A DNA stretch of 64,000 bases, taken from positions 10,062,001 through 10,126,000 of the forward strand of contig CM069875.1 of the NCBI GenBank assembly GCA_036172665.1. The letters are read 5' to 3'. Shown here one piece after another: positions 1 to 9,904 of this stretch. The notes below the pieces were generated by a model. That model had not been told where the DNA came from. It was given only the letters and a program-made list of their open reading frames with translations, and made no database searches. How positions within the stretch are numbered: the stretch's first letter is position 1; each line of letters begins with the position of its first letter. The stretch comes from Prosopocoilus inquinatus (lineage: Eukaryota; Arthropoda; Insecta; Coleoptera; Lucanidae). The position numbers were made by a program, and so were the translations under genes.

Positions 1-2124
1 AAGTCCGACCACTTAAGGTGACGTCCACTGTTGTAAGAAGTACCGTCGTAGGTGTCGATTGTCCATCCGCGAATGCTACTTTCAGTTCACAGCGGTGGAA
101 TTCGTAATTCATTTGACGCAATAATTGTGACAGTGTGTTACTTGCCACACTTTGTTTCGCAGCGGTATCGATTAAAGCAACACCACTATGTCCATGAATA
201 CTTATTTCCAGAGCAGGGCGCGGAATTCCGGAAATCACCTGCTTGGATATCGTCTTTGAAGTACCCATAGAACGAAATTCTACACTATAAGATGACAAAC
301 TAGGTTTTGAACAGGATTTGCAGTTACTGCATACAACATCAGGAGCTCCACATCCATAACATTTTACTGTCAGCATTCCTGTTGTTGATGATTTAGAAGA
401 AGGTGTCACTGAAATCTGGACAGGACGTAACGCCACCCGAGATTCTAGTTTCCGACACATGACGACAAAATCCGGTTTCTTCGAGTTGACATCTGTCACA
501 CCTAGAGGCATGGATCGCGAACTGGAGTCTTTCTGTCGTTGTCCGCTTCTTGCAAGTTTGCCTCGGCAAATCGTGCTTTTTCTAAGAGTTCCTTGAAGGG
601 CTTCACGCCCTCTCTGGGAACCAGTGTTTGGATGTGCAGAATTAAGAGCCGAGATGTACAGCCTCTGTATGGACATGAGTGGGTAACTTGGCAAGAAGTG
701 TCTCGTGCTCTGGCCACAAATATATCTGTTGACACATCTGTCTTTTGTTCGGTTGAAAATAGCTCTCTGTATAATTTGTATGCGGGCTTCTTCCTACCAA
801 AAGCGTTGCGTAACCCTGCTATAGCATCCTTCCAGTGGCCAATCATTGGTTTGACTCCCTGCCACCACCTTGCTGCTTCCATAGTCAACATTGGAAGACT
901 GTTCAATGCATTTTCGTCAGTTATATTGCAGCAATGTTTATAAATCGTAATGGCATTTACGAATGCTTCTACACTGTCATCCTTGCACCCTGAAAAGCGA
1001 GCAGTGCATTTTGCAAAACTCCGAAAATGTTGCCGCCATGGTTGAAATCAACTCCTTAAATTAATCTTGGGATATCGTCAATGATCTGGTATAGGGTAGA
1101 TGGGATGTAGTATGAGAGGTATCGCGACGAACATTAGAGTGAGAGAAAACTAGCCTCGATCAGCTGGGTTGGGGCAAAACGTCAAAATTAGTTTGACAAT
1201 GTCAAAACGTGGAAACATTACTTGTCTGCACGTTTAGCCAGTCAGTTTTCAAATTGGATTTTGTGGAGTTGTCTTCTCGATTTTAAGTTATTTGAAGTGA
1301 CATCAAGTTTTTGTTTATTATTTAATTAAAGTTCAACATCCATTGATTTCGCTTCTAGTATTTACGTTTTTTAGTTTTATGTGAGTGACTATTTTACTAA
1401 AAAGATAAGCAGGTTTCTTAATTATTTTTATTATAATATCTCAATAATCGCGTTAATAAAATGTAGAATACCTACTTGTTTCGCTGATGATTGCATAAAT
1501 ATGCGACAAAAAGATGTAAATGTATCCATAGGAAGGGTAGACACATTTTAAAATTACGTAAAATATTGAATATATTTCGTATTACACGCATGTGCAAATT
1601 GTAAAAATAGATTCGATAGTCTACTTTAAAATTGGAATATGAACTATAAATTACGTTGTTAATTTTTGACAATTCGCCATTCAACCACTTACTCGCCATG
1701 GCAACGATGTTTGCAAACGCATTAAGCTTAGTTGAGATGCATTCTGAATACGCAAAATATTTATTGCGATTTGTTTTTGATTGGCTAGTTTTTTGCATAT
1801 CCGGATGCATCTGAACTAAACTTTCATTTGCCCCAAACCACGTGGTATCGGCCATTTCTGATCTTTGTTACTTTTAGGGGTTGCTCATATTATCTTTCTC
1901 TCTCTAATGTTAAAGCCGATGCAGTCCTATTCAAAATGCTGCTAGACTCCATCTAACCTTATTACATCATTGGATATCGTAAAATTACCACTGACTTCCG
2001 CTTCTGACATGGTGCAGTTTTTTGTAACGTCAGATCTCGTGTTAATCCGTTTACATCCACGTACACGTTGAGAATTTCTTTTCGAAACTTTACGTTTTAA
2101 TTTACTTGCTGTAGCAGTAGACAT
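1..2124 (-). pseudogene. Ty3/gypsy-type gag and protease, split by a MITE
   Basis: Gag start of an LTR retrotransposon, read on the minus strand from an ATG at 2124. A basic N-terminal stretch (positions 2124-1973) stops at a MITE (1079-1972) and resumes at 1078 in the same frame after one copy of the 8-bp duplication. The capsid-like core (about 1050-560) has the insect gag pattern: an AARWWQG block, then FGRKKPAYKLYRELFSTEQK. About 370-310 carries a zinc-knuckle-like CYGCG...CSNC cluster. About 180-165 has the retropepsin motif ALIDTAA, where the usual D-T/S-G has A for G. There is a TGA near 1050 and at least three frameshifts (near 1040, 650-700 and 540-560), so it is dead. Pol would lie left of the window. 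Family assignment is by motif only. Confidence 0.8.
1079..1972. mobile_element. MITE family A, copy 1 (894 bp, 8-bp TSD)
   Basis: Flanked by exact 8-bp duplications GATATCGT (1071-1078 and 1973-1980). Ends are imperfect inverted repeats: CAATGATCTGGTATAGGG on the left and, read inward, CAATGATGTAATAAGG on the right. It encodes nothing recognisable. It is homologous along its length to copies at 46908-48732 and 49186-49939, which lie in the opposite orientation. It interrupts the gag gene. The 8-bp duplication and the CA start fit hAT, P or Merlin types. The right end looks somewhat like the Drosophila P-element terminus, which is suggestive only. Confidence 0.9.
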
Positions 2125-2150
2125 ATATACACTTCATACCTTTTTGCAAC

Positions 2151-2168
2151 CCCGAGCGTTGGGCGTCA
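2151..2168 (-). other. Primer-binding-site-like sequence (tRNA-Lys type)
   Basis: On the minus strand, 27 bases upstream of the gag ATG, the sequence TGACGCCCAACGCTCGGG resembles the TGGCGCCCAACG primer-binding sites of gypsy-type elements primed by tRNA-Lys. The LTR should therefore lie just to the right, from about 2171 (plus strand begins TGTAGCG). Its far end is not recognisable. Confidence 0.5.
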
Positions 2169-2895
2169 GTTGTAGCGTAAGTTTTGTTATTGCCATAAAT
2201 TAACAAAAGGTACTTAATGTATTTTCCACAAACACAGTTTATAACAATTCAACAATTTGTTATCATTTGTTAACAAAACTTTTATGTGACTTTCACAGCC
2301 ATCCGAATAAAAAATAACGCCGCCTTACATGAGTAATTTATGTCATAAACATAAAAAGTAATAAACGCAAAATCCTAAATGTCACAATTTATGTCACTTT
2401 TGTTGATGATGTCTGTGTAATAAAAAGCTTTATGAACTTTGCGATTCTAATGTAAAACATATGAGTAACATTACGCAAACGTGTTAAATTATCCAACTGA
2501 AACTATTTTAACGTCTAAATTCGTTTAATAAATAATTGTGGGTTTTAGTGTTTATACACTTGCAAACATGTGCTTTTTTACCTTTTAGATCCGCAGCTAA
2601 CGCTGTTTCTTCATATATTTTCCTATAAATTTCGTGAAACCTGGATAAGTCGTATCAAATTGGATGGAGTTAGAATCAAGAGAGAATTATTTATTTAATA
2701 ACCCGAAGTCTTGATAAGTAGACTTCAATGCTTATTATTGATAACTAGAACTATTTTTATGGCAAGTCATGGTTCGAGTTATCGAAGTTCGACTGTAATT
2801 TGTTACATGGTGTATAAAATTTGCGTAATATTTAGTTTTATATTAGACGTAAAATACGTATCAATTATGTGTAATTTACATTAATTACATGTCGT

Positions 2896-3567
2896 ATAAT
2901 TATGCATAGCCAAATAGCGTGTAAAACTAAATATTTGCAATTATTGACTCTCTCGCAAATTTTAGAGCAAAACGGCAAAGGAATATATTGTTCAGAATTT
3001 ATATTTAGAACTTTAAGTTATGAATGGGCTGTTAAAATTTAGAGTTCCTTTAAAATTTAAAATACAATTCTATAATTGGCTGTTGCGGTAGCAACAAAAT
3101 TTCACAGTCCTATAAATTTAACGCTTTTTATACAGAATAGGCCCCATAAACCGACAAATACATATTTAGATATTTGTATACTTCAAAATTTGCAATTCTT
3201 GCACTTAAAAAAGTTTGATTTCTCTTGCCGTTTCATAATCATTGCAGCGGAGTATTACAACACCTCGTTAGGGAGTATATAACATTCGGTTAGTCTCCGA
3301 AGAAGTACAAAAATTGCAGATTTTGAAGTTGTCATTTTCTAGAAATACGTAAATATTTTTTTACTTATTAGTAAATTTAACTAATTACATTTTCAGAAGA
3401 TTTTTTACATTTTAAAAGAAATTGGCTGGGAAATTTAAAGTTCTAAATACGACACTAAAAGGATTTTAAAATTCCAAACAATATTTGCCTAAGCCCTTTT
3501 GCTTTAAAATTTACGAGAGAGCCAATAATTGCAAGTATTTAATTTTACATGCTATTTTGCTATGTCT
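2896..3567. repeat. Long-inverted-repeat (fold-back) element
   Basis: Arms of roughly 110-130 bp (about 2900-3020 and 3420-3567) are inverted copies sharing blocks such as ATTATTGRCTCTCTCG and TATTTAGAACTTTAA. A second MITE relic (about 3010-3145) lies between the arms; it resembles the element at 14634-14780 and ends in TACAGAATAGGCC. Target duplication not seen. No coding content. Confidence 0.6.
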
Positions 3568-3579
3568 GAAAAACGATTC

Positions 3580-3772
3580 AACACGGTGTATCCAACACAC
3601 TGACGCGGCGCTGTAGGAACGGGAGCGTTGCGAGAAGCTAAATACAGGGCTGGATATGTACGGGCTAACAGCAACGCGTGTTTCACTCGACCATATCCCG
3701 CCATGTATTTAGCGTCCCACATCATTCCCGTAACGCTCCCGTTCCAGCAATCTCGCATCAGTGTGCAGGCCC
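3580..3772. repeat. Short inverted-repeat MITE
   Basis: Left arm about 3597-3675 and right arm about 3690-3770 are inverted copies (GGAACGGGAGCGTT, GCTAAATACA and GGCTGGATATG on one side, complements on the other). It is more GC-rich than its surroundings. Open frames here merely mirror each other. Confidence 0.6.
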
Positions 3773-4379
3773 CTTATATCAGTAAATAAGAGTTTTTCTA
3801 TTAAACGAACGACCTGTGCATAATTCAAGCATTAAAGTGACATTAAGTATTAGCGAAGTGCATTTTCTCGAGATAAATCGATTGAAGACGTTGTAGCTTT
3901 GAGAAATTAATGACGCGAAAACCGCCGTAAACACATAAAAGGTTGGTGGCCCGAGCGCAATGAAACGAGGGAAAACGTTGGAAACTGGAGCGCAAATCAT
4001 TGTAATGAGCCGTAAATCGTTTCATAAACTAAATAAATTATCTGTTATTTATTAACGCTGACTATTGTTGTTGTTATACAATAATTTACGAACAGTTATC
4101 AAGAGAATTAATCTTCGAATGAAGTTTGTATGTTGCAACAATGGAGAAATTCCATCAATTTAGGTTTGCTACTTGAAAAATTAGATTTTATTTTGGAAGT
4201 AGAAAAGCAAAACATTTAATGTTGGCCATGGATACTTATACCATGAAGAACATGAAGAATTCTCGAAAGTACCTTGTCACCAACCTGCAGGGGGTTGTTC
4301 AAATTCACACAACACTGATGTACGGTTGCGGAATTTAAAAAGGCATAGAAGCACATAGAAGTCTTTAGTTTATAAGGTC

Positions 4380-4516
4380 TCGTTCATACGAGCGTTGGTT
4401 TTTTCTAACGTAGTGAATAGAACATATCTGATGTTCATACTGAAAAAAGCGCTTTAGTGTGAACGCATATATTGAAACCGATAAGTTCTATTCACGATGT
4501 TAGAAAAAGCGAGCGC
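4380..4516. repeat. Small inverted-repeat element
   Basis: CGAGCG, then TTTTTTCTAAC and GTGAATAGAAC on the left are mirrored on the right by GTTCTATTCAC, GTTAGAAAAA and CGAGCG. It directly abuts the Tourist-like MITE at 4520. Confidence 0.5.
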
Positions 4517-4519
4517 TTA

Positions 4520-4839
4520 GGCCCGGTTTTTCAATTGATTGGTTACTTACCACTGGGATAAATTTAACCTCTTTGGTAACGTGCTTGTTAAACAAAATCT
4601 CCGTTTTCAATTATAAATCAAATACCAAAAAAGTAGTCGTACAGTTGCTCGTGCACATTTATGTATCCGCTCTACATGTTTACCGCTACCAAACAAATTT
4701 ACTGGCTGTTAGTTTACCTCCTTGTTAAAAGGAATTTTTGTCATTGTTAAGACTACCAATACTTTGATAAACTCATTTTCAGTGCTAACAATCGGATAAC
4801 ACTAACAGTCACTTAACCAATCGATTGAAAAACCGGGCC
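4520..4839. mobile_element. Tourist-like (PIF/Harbinger) MITE, 320 bp
   Basis: Terminal inverted repeats of about 26 bp, GGCCCGGTTTTTCAATYGAT at both ends, flanked by TTA on each side (4517-4519 and 4840-4842), the duplication typical of PIF/Harbinger. The CCGGTTT core of its ends is shared with elements at 40004 and 40230. Non-coding. Confidence 0.85.
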
Positions 4840-5753
4840 TTAAACGTTTTAGAAACGAACGGGAACGCCGCCTATCATGTTATCAAATGAATTTCAGATT
4901 AGAACGGACTCATGAAAAATGTTCACGTCGTAATCATAGACGACGAGCAAACCCGGGCGTTAAAATGCCTGAGGTTAATATTCGGAACAAAAAAAATAAC
5001 AATCATGCTTAAAAAATGTTACGCTTTTTTTTAAACCAATATATGTATTTTTATCTACTACTAAACATCTGGCCGGGTTTAGGAAAAAGTTTAGCTACAC
5101 CCATGGTCGTAACTTACAATATTAAAAAATTGTATTTTGAATATTTATTTTATAATGGTCAAAGGGCTTTTATTACAGTCATATTTTATAAACGCTAGAG
5201 AATATTAAAAACAGGAGGCTTTCACTCAATTTTATTAATGCTGCAATTGTAAGCTCGATCGTAAGTCATTCAATCATTTAAATATGCACACCCTCACCCT
5301 TCACTAGCACAGAATTGGAGCATAAGTAAATGTCGGTTTATTCTTTGTTACAGAATGGTTTATTGTGAATTTCCATTTAATTACTCCGTTTCATTCTCCC
5401 TTTTTGTGATTTCTAAGTTGTTTTAAAGTTTCTGTTCATTGTAACGTAACAACACCTTCTTTCTCTCTCACAATCCGTAGCTTGCTCTATGTGGTTCAAA
5501 AGTAATAGGACACAGACCAAGAGTGTATTCTTGATATCAAACTATTGCTTATTATTATTATTATTGCTATTGCACTTAGTCCAAAAGTTGATAATAAGGA
5601 AGACCAGAGGGCGTTAAAATCAAAATTTGAATTTCGTATTTTTTTTTTCACACATAGGGGTTTTTGGAATGAGAAGCAACAATTTGTCCTCAATTTTAAT
5701 ATAGCGGACAGAGGGCGCTATGTACAGTATCATTCTTGCCTTCGAATTTGTAA

Positions 5754-6289
5754 AGCCGGCAATACACGATCATAAATTGAATGAAATTTACATGTAATTT
5801 ATGACAAAACCTATTTTTCAACGTGTATAGCGAGAAAAAAGAATTACATGAATTTATACATGTAAAATTGACAACATAGAGCAAGTTCTGTTTTTCAAGG
5901 TTTTTGACGTGAAATTTTTGTAAATTCTAGTGACTTTGATTGTTGCTGTTGGCTGTTGCCTCAGATGAATGAAGAATGACTTCGGGTAGTTTATGTGGGT
6001 ATATGTTTATAAATAATTTTTGCTTCAAGACAGTTTAATCATTGATGATCATGTGCTCTCCGTTTGGATGATTCCTTGATAACATAATTCAACATTACCA
6101 GCTGCTTAGAGAAAATAACTTGAAGTTAGAAGCATTAATGAGTTACCTTTTTCACCAACTTTATCATTCTAAATTACTATTTAGCAGAACATTTTTTATT
6201 AATCTAATTGAAACGTGTATTGCAAATTTATACACGTTCATGTTACCATGAATTTTTACGTGAAATTATTGGAACGTGTATTGCCGGTT
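5754..6289. mobile_element. Tourist-like MITE, 536 bp
   Basis: Ends read inward as AGCCGGCAATACACGATC and AACCGGCAATACACGTTC, flanked by TAA (5751-5753, 6290-6292). AT-rich interior without coding potential. Confidence 0.75.
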
Positions 6290-6509
6290 TAACAGCCTTT
6301 ATACCACACTTCATTCACGTTAAGATCATAGTGTAGAAAGAAATAGGGTAATACTTTCCAGTCTGTGATTGGTTGAAATCTGAGGCAAGTTTACAAAGAT
6401 TGAAGAAGTTACGTTACATATTAGTTTTAGTTGAATAAAAGGTTAAGTCTCTTTTAAATTTTGATAAAACTTGCCCAGATGTTCAGAGTTCAGAGCGGCT
6501 CTCACTCTA

Positions 6510-7078
6510 TACAGGGTGCTGCATTATGAAACGCAACATAGGAAATCCCATGTTAATTTAAAGGTGCTCGAATATTGGCTTCCCTAATTATTTTACAACA
6601 AAATTCCATTGAGGTTTATTAAAATACTCTTGAAGATGAATCTGTTCGCGAAGTTTTAGAATTTTTCATACACTGAGTTTGAAGATATTTAAAAAAAGAT
6701 TCTGTAACTAAATTCAATTTATACCAAACTATCAGCACAGCCTTGATCAATGGTAATGAAAATTGAACAAATAATTAATAAATATAGTGGTTTTTGAAAA
6801 AGATTGATAGAAAAAGCTTTTCCAGTAATTTATTTTAACATTTACAAGGCCGTGCTGGCAGTTTGGTATAAAATGAATTTCGTTACTGATCTTTTTTAAA
6901 TATATCGAAACTGAGTGAATGAAAAATTCTCAAACTTCACAGTCTGATTCATCTTGAAGAGCACTTTCAGAAACCTAAATGAAACTTTGCTATAAAATAA
7001 TTAGGGACGCCAATATTGGAGCACATTTAAATTAACATGGGATTTCCTAAGTAGCCTTTCAAAACGCAGCACCCTGTA
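6510..7078. mobile_element. Fold-back element with ACAGGGTG termini
   Basis: TA duplication (6508-6509, 7079-7080) around arms of about 230 bp that begin TACAGGGTGCTGC and share TAGGAAATCCCATGTTAATT. The loop is about 110 bp. The terminus and TA target are those of many insect non-autonomous mariner-like elements. No ORF. Confidence 0.85.
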
Positions 7079-7355
7079 TATGTAAATTTTGAATCAGATT
7101 AGACTACTTTCAGTTATACAGTTATTAAACGCAGTTGCAAGATGGAACATTTGAGAAATTGCAAGTTTTGCAACTGAATCAACTGTTCGTATCCGTACCG
7201 TTTATCGTTTTATGAGCGAAAGTGACAGTTGAAAGTGTGTAGTTTGACAAATAGGTGACAAACACTGTAAAAATTAACGTTACGCATCTAAAATTTTTGA
7301 AAATAGAAGTGTCTATTTCACTTCTCTGTAGTAAGTTTATATGACTACGAAAGTA

Positions 7356-8661
7356 CCGTGCCTTCAATTGAATTCCTCATTAAAGTAAGCTGTGATTTTT
7401 TTATGAAGTTGGCGACACAATTCTAGAGAAAACAGTTGTCATTAACTGTCAGTACTGATCTTAACATCAAATAAAAACACAACATTAAAGTTTAAAGTAG
7501 ATGCTCAAAGTGCTCTCCTTCAGTTTTCAAATCCGTTTGCTAAGTGTTCGGGGGTTATGTTAGCACACACATCTGTAATGCCCGCACGAAGTTCTTCGAT
7601 TGTGTGACTCGTAGTTCTAAAAACTGTGTTTTTCATGTGCGGATAAATGAAGTAATCCATAATTGTGAGATCCGGAGACCTTGCAGGAAAATTCACAATC
7701 CGATTATCGAAAAACTGCTGCAGGAAAGTCATTGTTGTGTGGGCAGTAGCATTGTCTTGCTGAAAAAACCCTTCTGTAAGTTCATCATCATGTAGTTGAT
7801 TAACGAAAGGTTCCAATAACTCATTTCGGTATCTTTCAGCAGTTACTGAGTCGTTAAAAAATATTGGTCCGATGATACGGCTTCTTGGCACTGCTAGCCA
7901 AACACCAATTTTTAATGGATGTAATGGAGTTTCCACAAATTTATGGGGATTTTCTGCTGACCATATTCTCATATTCTGTTTATTTAAATACCCTGAGAGA
8001 TGAAAGCAGGCCTCATCGGAAAAGAAACACTTGTCAAGAATGTCGTCGTTGTTTAAGTTATCAAGAAACCACCGACAATATTCTGTTCTTCTGTGAAAAT
8101 CTACTGGCCTGAGTTCGTGGACTGCTTGAATCTTATATGGATAAAGCTTTAAGTCTTTTTTAAGAATAACGTGACATGTTCGCACTGATAGCTGAACTTC
8201 TTGTGAAAGTTTTGCAATAGATTTCTTGGGAGAGTGTTCCATTCGATCCCAAACATTTTCAAAGCAGGCTGCAGTCCTTTTCTTAGCTGCTCCGCTCCCC
8301 GTTTTGCGAACAAGTGATCCTGTTTCACGAAATTTAAGAACACAAGCATGGATATGTTTAACTAGCTGTTCATAAGTAATAGCAAAATTAGGAAACTGCT
8401 GTCGAAACTTCTGTACACACTGATTAATTGAATAAACTAACTGTCCATTTTTTATTCTACCGGTTTGAAAATAACTTTCAACAATAAATATTTTCTGCTG
8501 TAATTCTAATATTTTGAGTTAATTGAAAATACAAAGTGTCAATTTGACATTTGTTTAATTAAATAATTGAACAGCTATCAGCGCTGCAAATCTTAGGAGA
8601 AAAAAAAAAAAAACAGTGAAATCGTAGCCCACTTTAATGAAGAATTCAATTGAAGGCACGG
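7356..8661 (-). mobile_element. Tc1/mariner-superfamily transposon, complete ends
   Basis: A 1,306-bp element between TA dinucleotides (7354-7355, 8662-8663). Both ends read inward as CCGTGCCTTCAATTGAATTC with one or two differences, and similarity extends to about 40 bp. Contains one transposase frame on the minus strand. It is one of the best-preserved autonomous-type elements in the window. Confidence 0.92.
7520..8518 (-). CDS. Tc1/mariner-type transposase, no obvious start codon
   Basis: The frame is open without a stop for about 332 codons from 8518 to the stop at 7520, but its first ATG is at 8242, well inside the protein. The 92 codons upstream look real: they hold a basic helix-turn-helix-like N-terminus, including a KFRETGSLVRKTGSG stretch common to insect members of this family, so the original start codon was probably lost. 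The DDE domain is visible: FSDEACFHL (first Asp), QQDNATAHT (second Asp), SPDLTIMDYF (third Asp). Spacing between the last two Asp is 32 residues, slightly under the classic 34. The product would be a cut-and-paste transposase acting on the flanking inverted repeats. Whether it is still active is doubtful. Confidence 0.88.
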   Translation of the reverse strand, partial: LKILELQQKIFIVESYFQTGRIKNGQLVYSINQCVQKFRQQFPNFAITYEQLVKHIHACVLKFRETGSLVRKTGSGAAKKRTAACFENVWDRMEHSPKKSIAKLSQEVQLSVRTCHVILKKDLKLYPYKIQAVHELRPVDFHRRTEYCRWFLDNLNNDDILDKCFFSDEACFHLSGYLNKQNMRIWSAENPHKFVETPLHPLKIGVWLAVPRSRIIGPIFFNDSVTAERYRNELLEPFVNQLHDDELTEGFFQQDNATAHTTMTFLQQFFDNRIVNFPARSPDLTIMDYFIYPHMKNTVFRTTSHTIEELRAGITDVCANITPEHLANGFEN

Positions 8662-8682
8662 TATAAAGCATTCACGATCTTT

Positions 8683-8862
8683 AGACTTTGTAGTAGGCTT
8701 GCTTTTTTGTTATGTTACGTGCATGTAATTTAATAGAAATCAAAGTCTGTCAATAATTATGAAGCGTCCTATTTTGTAATAAAAACTGTGTTAATAATTT
8801 GGACGCATACTTATCATGGTGGATAATGGTAATGTTAAAGAAACTGAAATCAAAAAATCGTG
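8683..8862. repeat. Dispersed repeat, copy 1
   Basis: Similar in the same orientation to 24838-24992; shared blocks include CCTATTTTGTAATAAAAACT and GTGTTA. Ends and class are unclear. Confidence 0.55.
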
Positions 8863-8863
8863 A

Positions 8864-9900
8864 ATATTACGCACACATCAGCTCCCAGTACTCTTAACGT
8901 AAATAAAATTATAGTAAAACAATTATAGTTTAAAATAAATTAGAATAAGATTTGGAACAAGTTACCTACCTACAATTATTCAATTATCAGCACAGTATAG
9001 TCAGTTATACAAAACAACTGCCTATTTTTCGATCGCATGGTATTAACTTTAATTCACTAATGAATTTTCCTCTATCGATGTAACTTTTATGGTTGCTTCG
9101 TAATCGGTTGCTAAGCTATAAAACGAAGTTCAAATACTTCCGGCGTAAAACTTGACAATAAAGACTTTTCATGAGGCCACCTCACCGTTGAAAATGTAAT
9201 TTTTTCGACTACGCAGTTGATTATTTCGTTTACTTCCCGTTACCAAATAGGTTTTAAAATGAAAAGTACGTTATTCGCAATTTTACAAGCAATAATTAAC
9301 TTTTAAGTATAAATCAGAAATTATATGACTCCATCGTTATAAACCATGGTAAATATAACTTAAAAGATTCATCAAAGTCTGCTCTTTAACAGGTAATTAA
9401 TGGAACCGAACTAATTAACTTTTCTCCATTTCATGTACTCAATCTAATGCTAGTTGTCGACTTTGATTGGGTTTCACGTGAAACCTAAAATTACGTAAAA
9501 CAGTCACTCGTCGTCAGTTGCTTGCGAATTGCTTATTCTTTAAGTCCGATAAAACATAATTAACCTTCTTAAATGAATAAAATACGATGCTGACTAGTTG
9601 TGATTAAATGACCTCTGTGTGATATCTACAGTGACATAATCGCACAATAATTTAAATGTTTCAAACCATCACCACAAAAATACAAAGAAATGTAAAGACT
9701 ATACAACTAATTGAAATTACAACGTAATAACTCATCTTAGAAGTTAAATTACTTTGATAAACTAAAATTTCGATTGTGGCTTTACAATCTTTAATGCCGT
9801 TGGTAGTTTATCTGTTGAAAATAAAATCTCTCAAAAAATTAATATATTTATGGCCACTATTATCAATATTTAAGCAACATTTAATTTTAAGTCATGTTTA
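8864..9900. other. AT-rich intergenic stretch
   Basis: No coding, repeat or RNA signal recognised between the dispersed repeat and the gypsy pol relic. Confidence 0.5.
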
Positions 9901-9904
9901 TACT

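Noticed and set aside
539..943. Plus-strand 134-codon ORF
   Set aside because: It is the antisense shadow of the gag frame, whose motifs lie on the minus strand.
1478..1515. CTGATGA followed by a small stem in MITE family A (also near 48345 on the other strand)
   Set aside because: The required GAAA after helix II is missing (ACAAA instead) and no helix I or III can be drawn.
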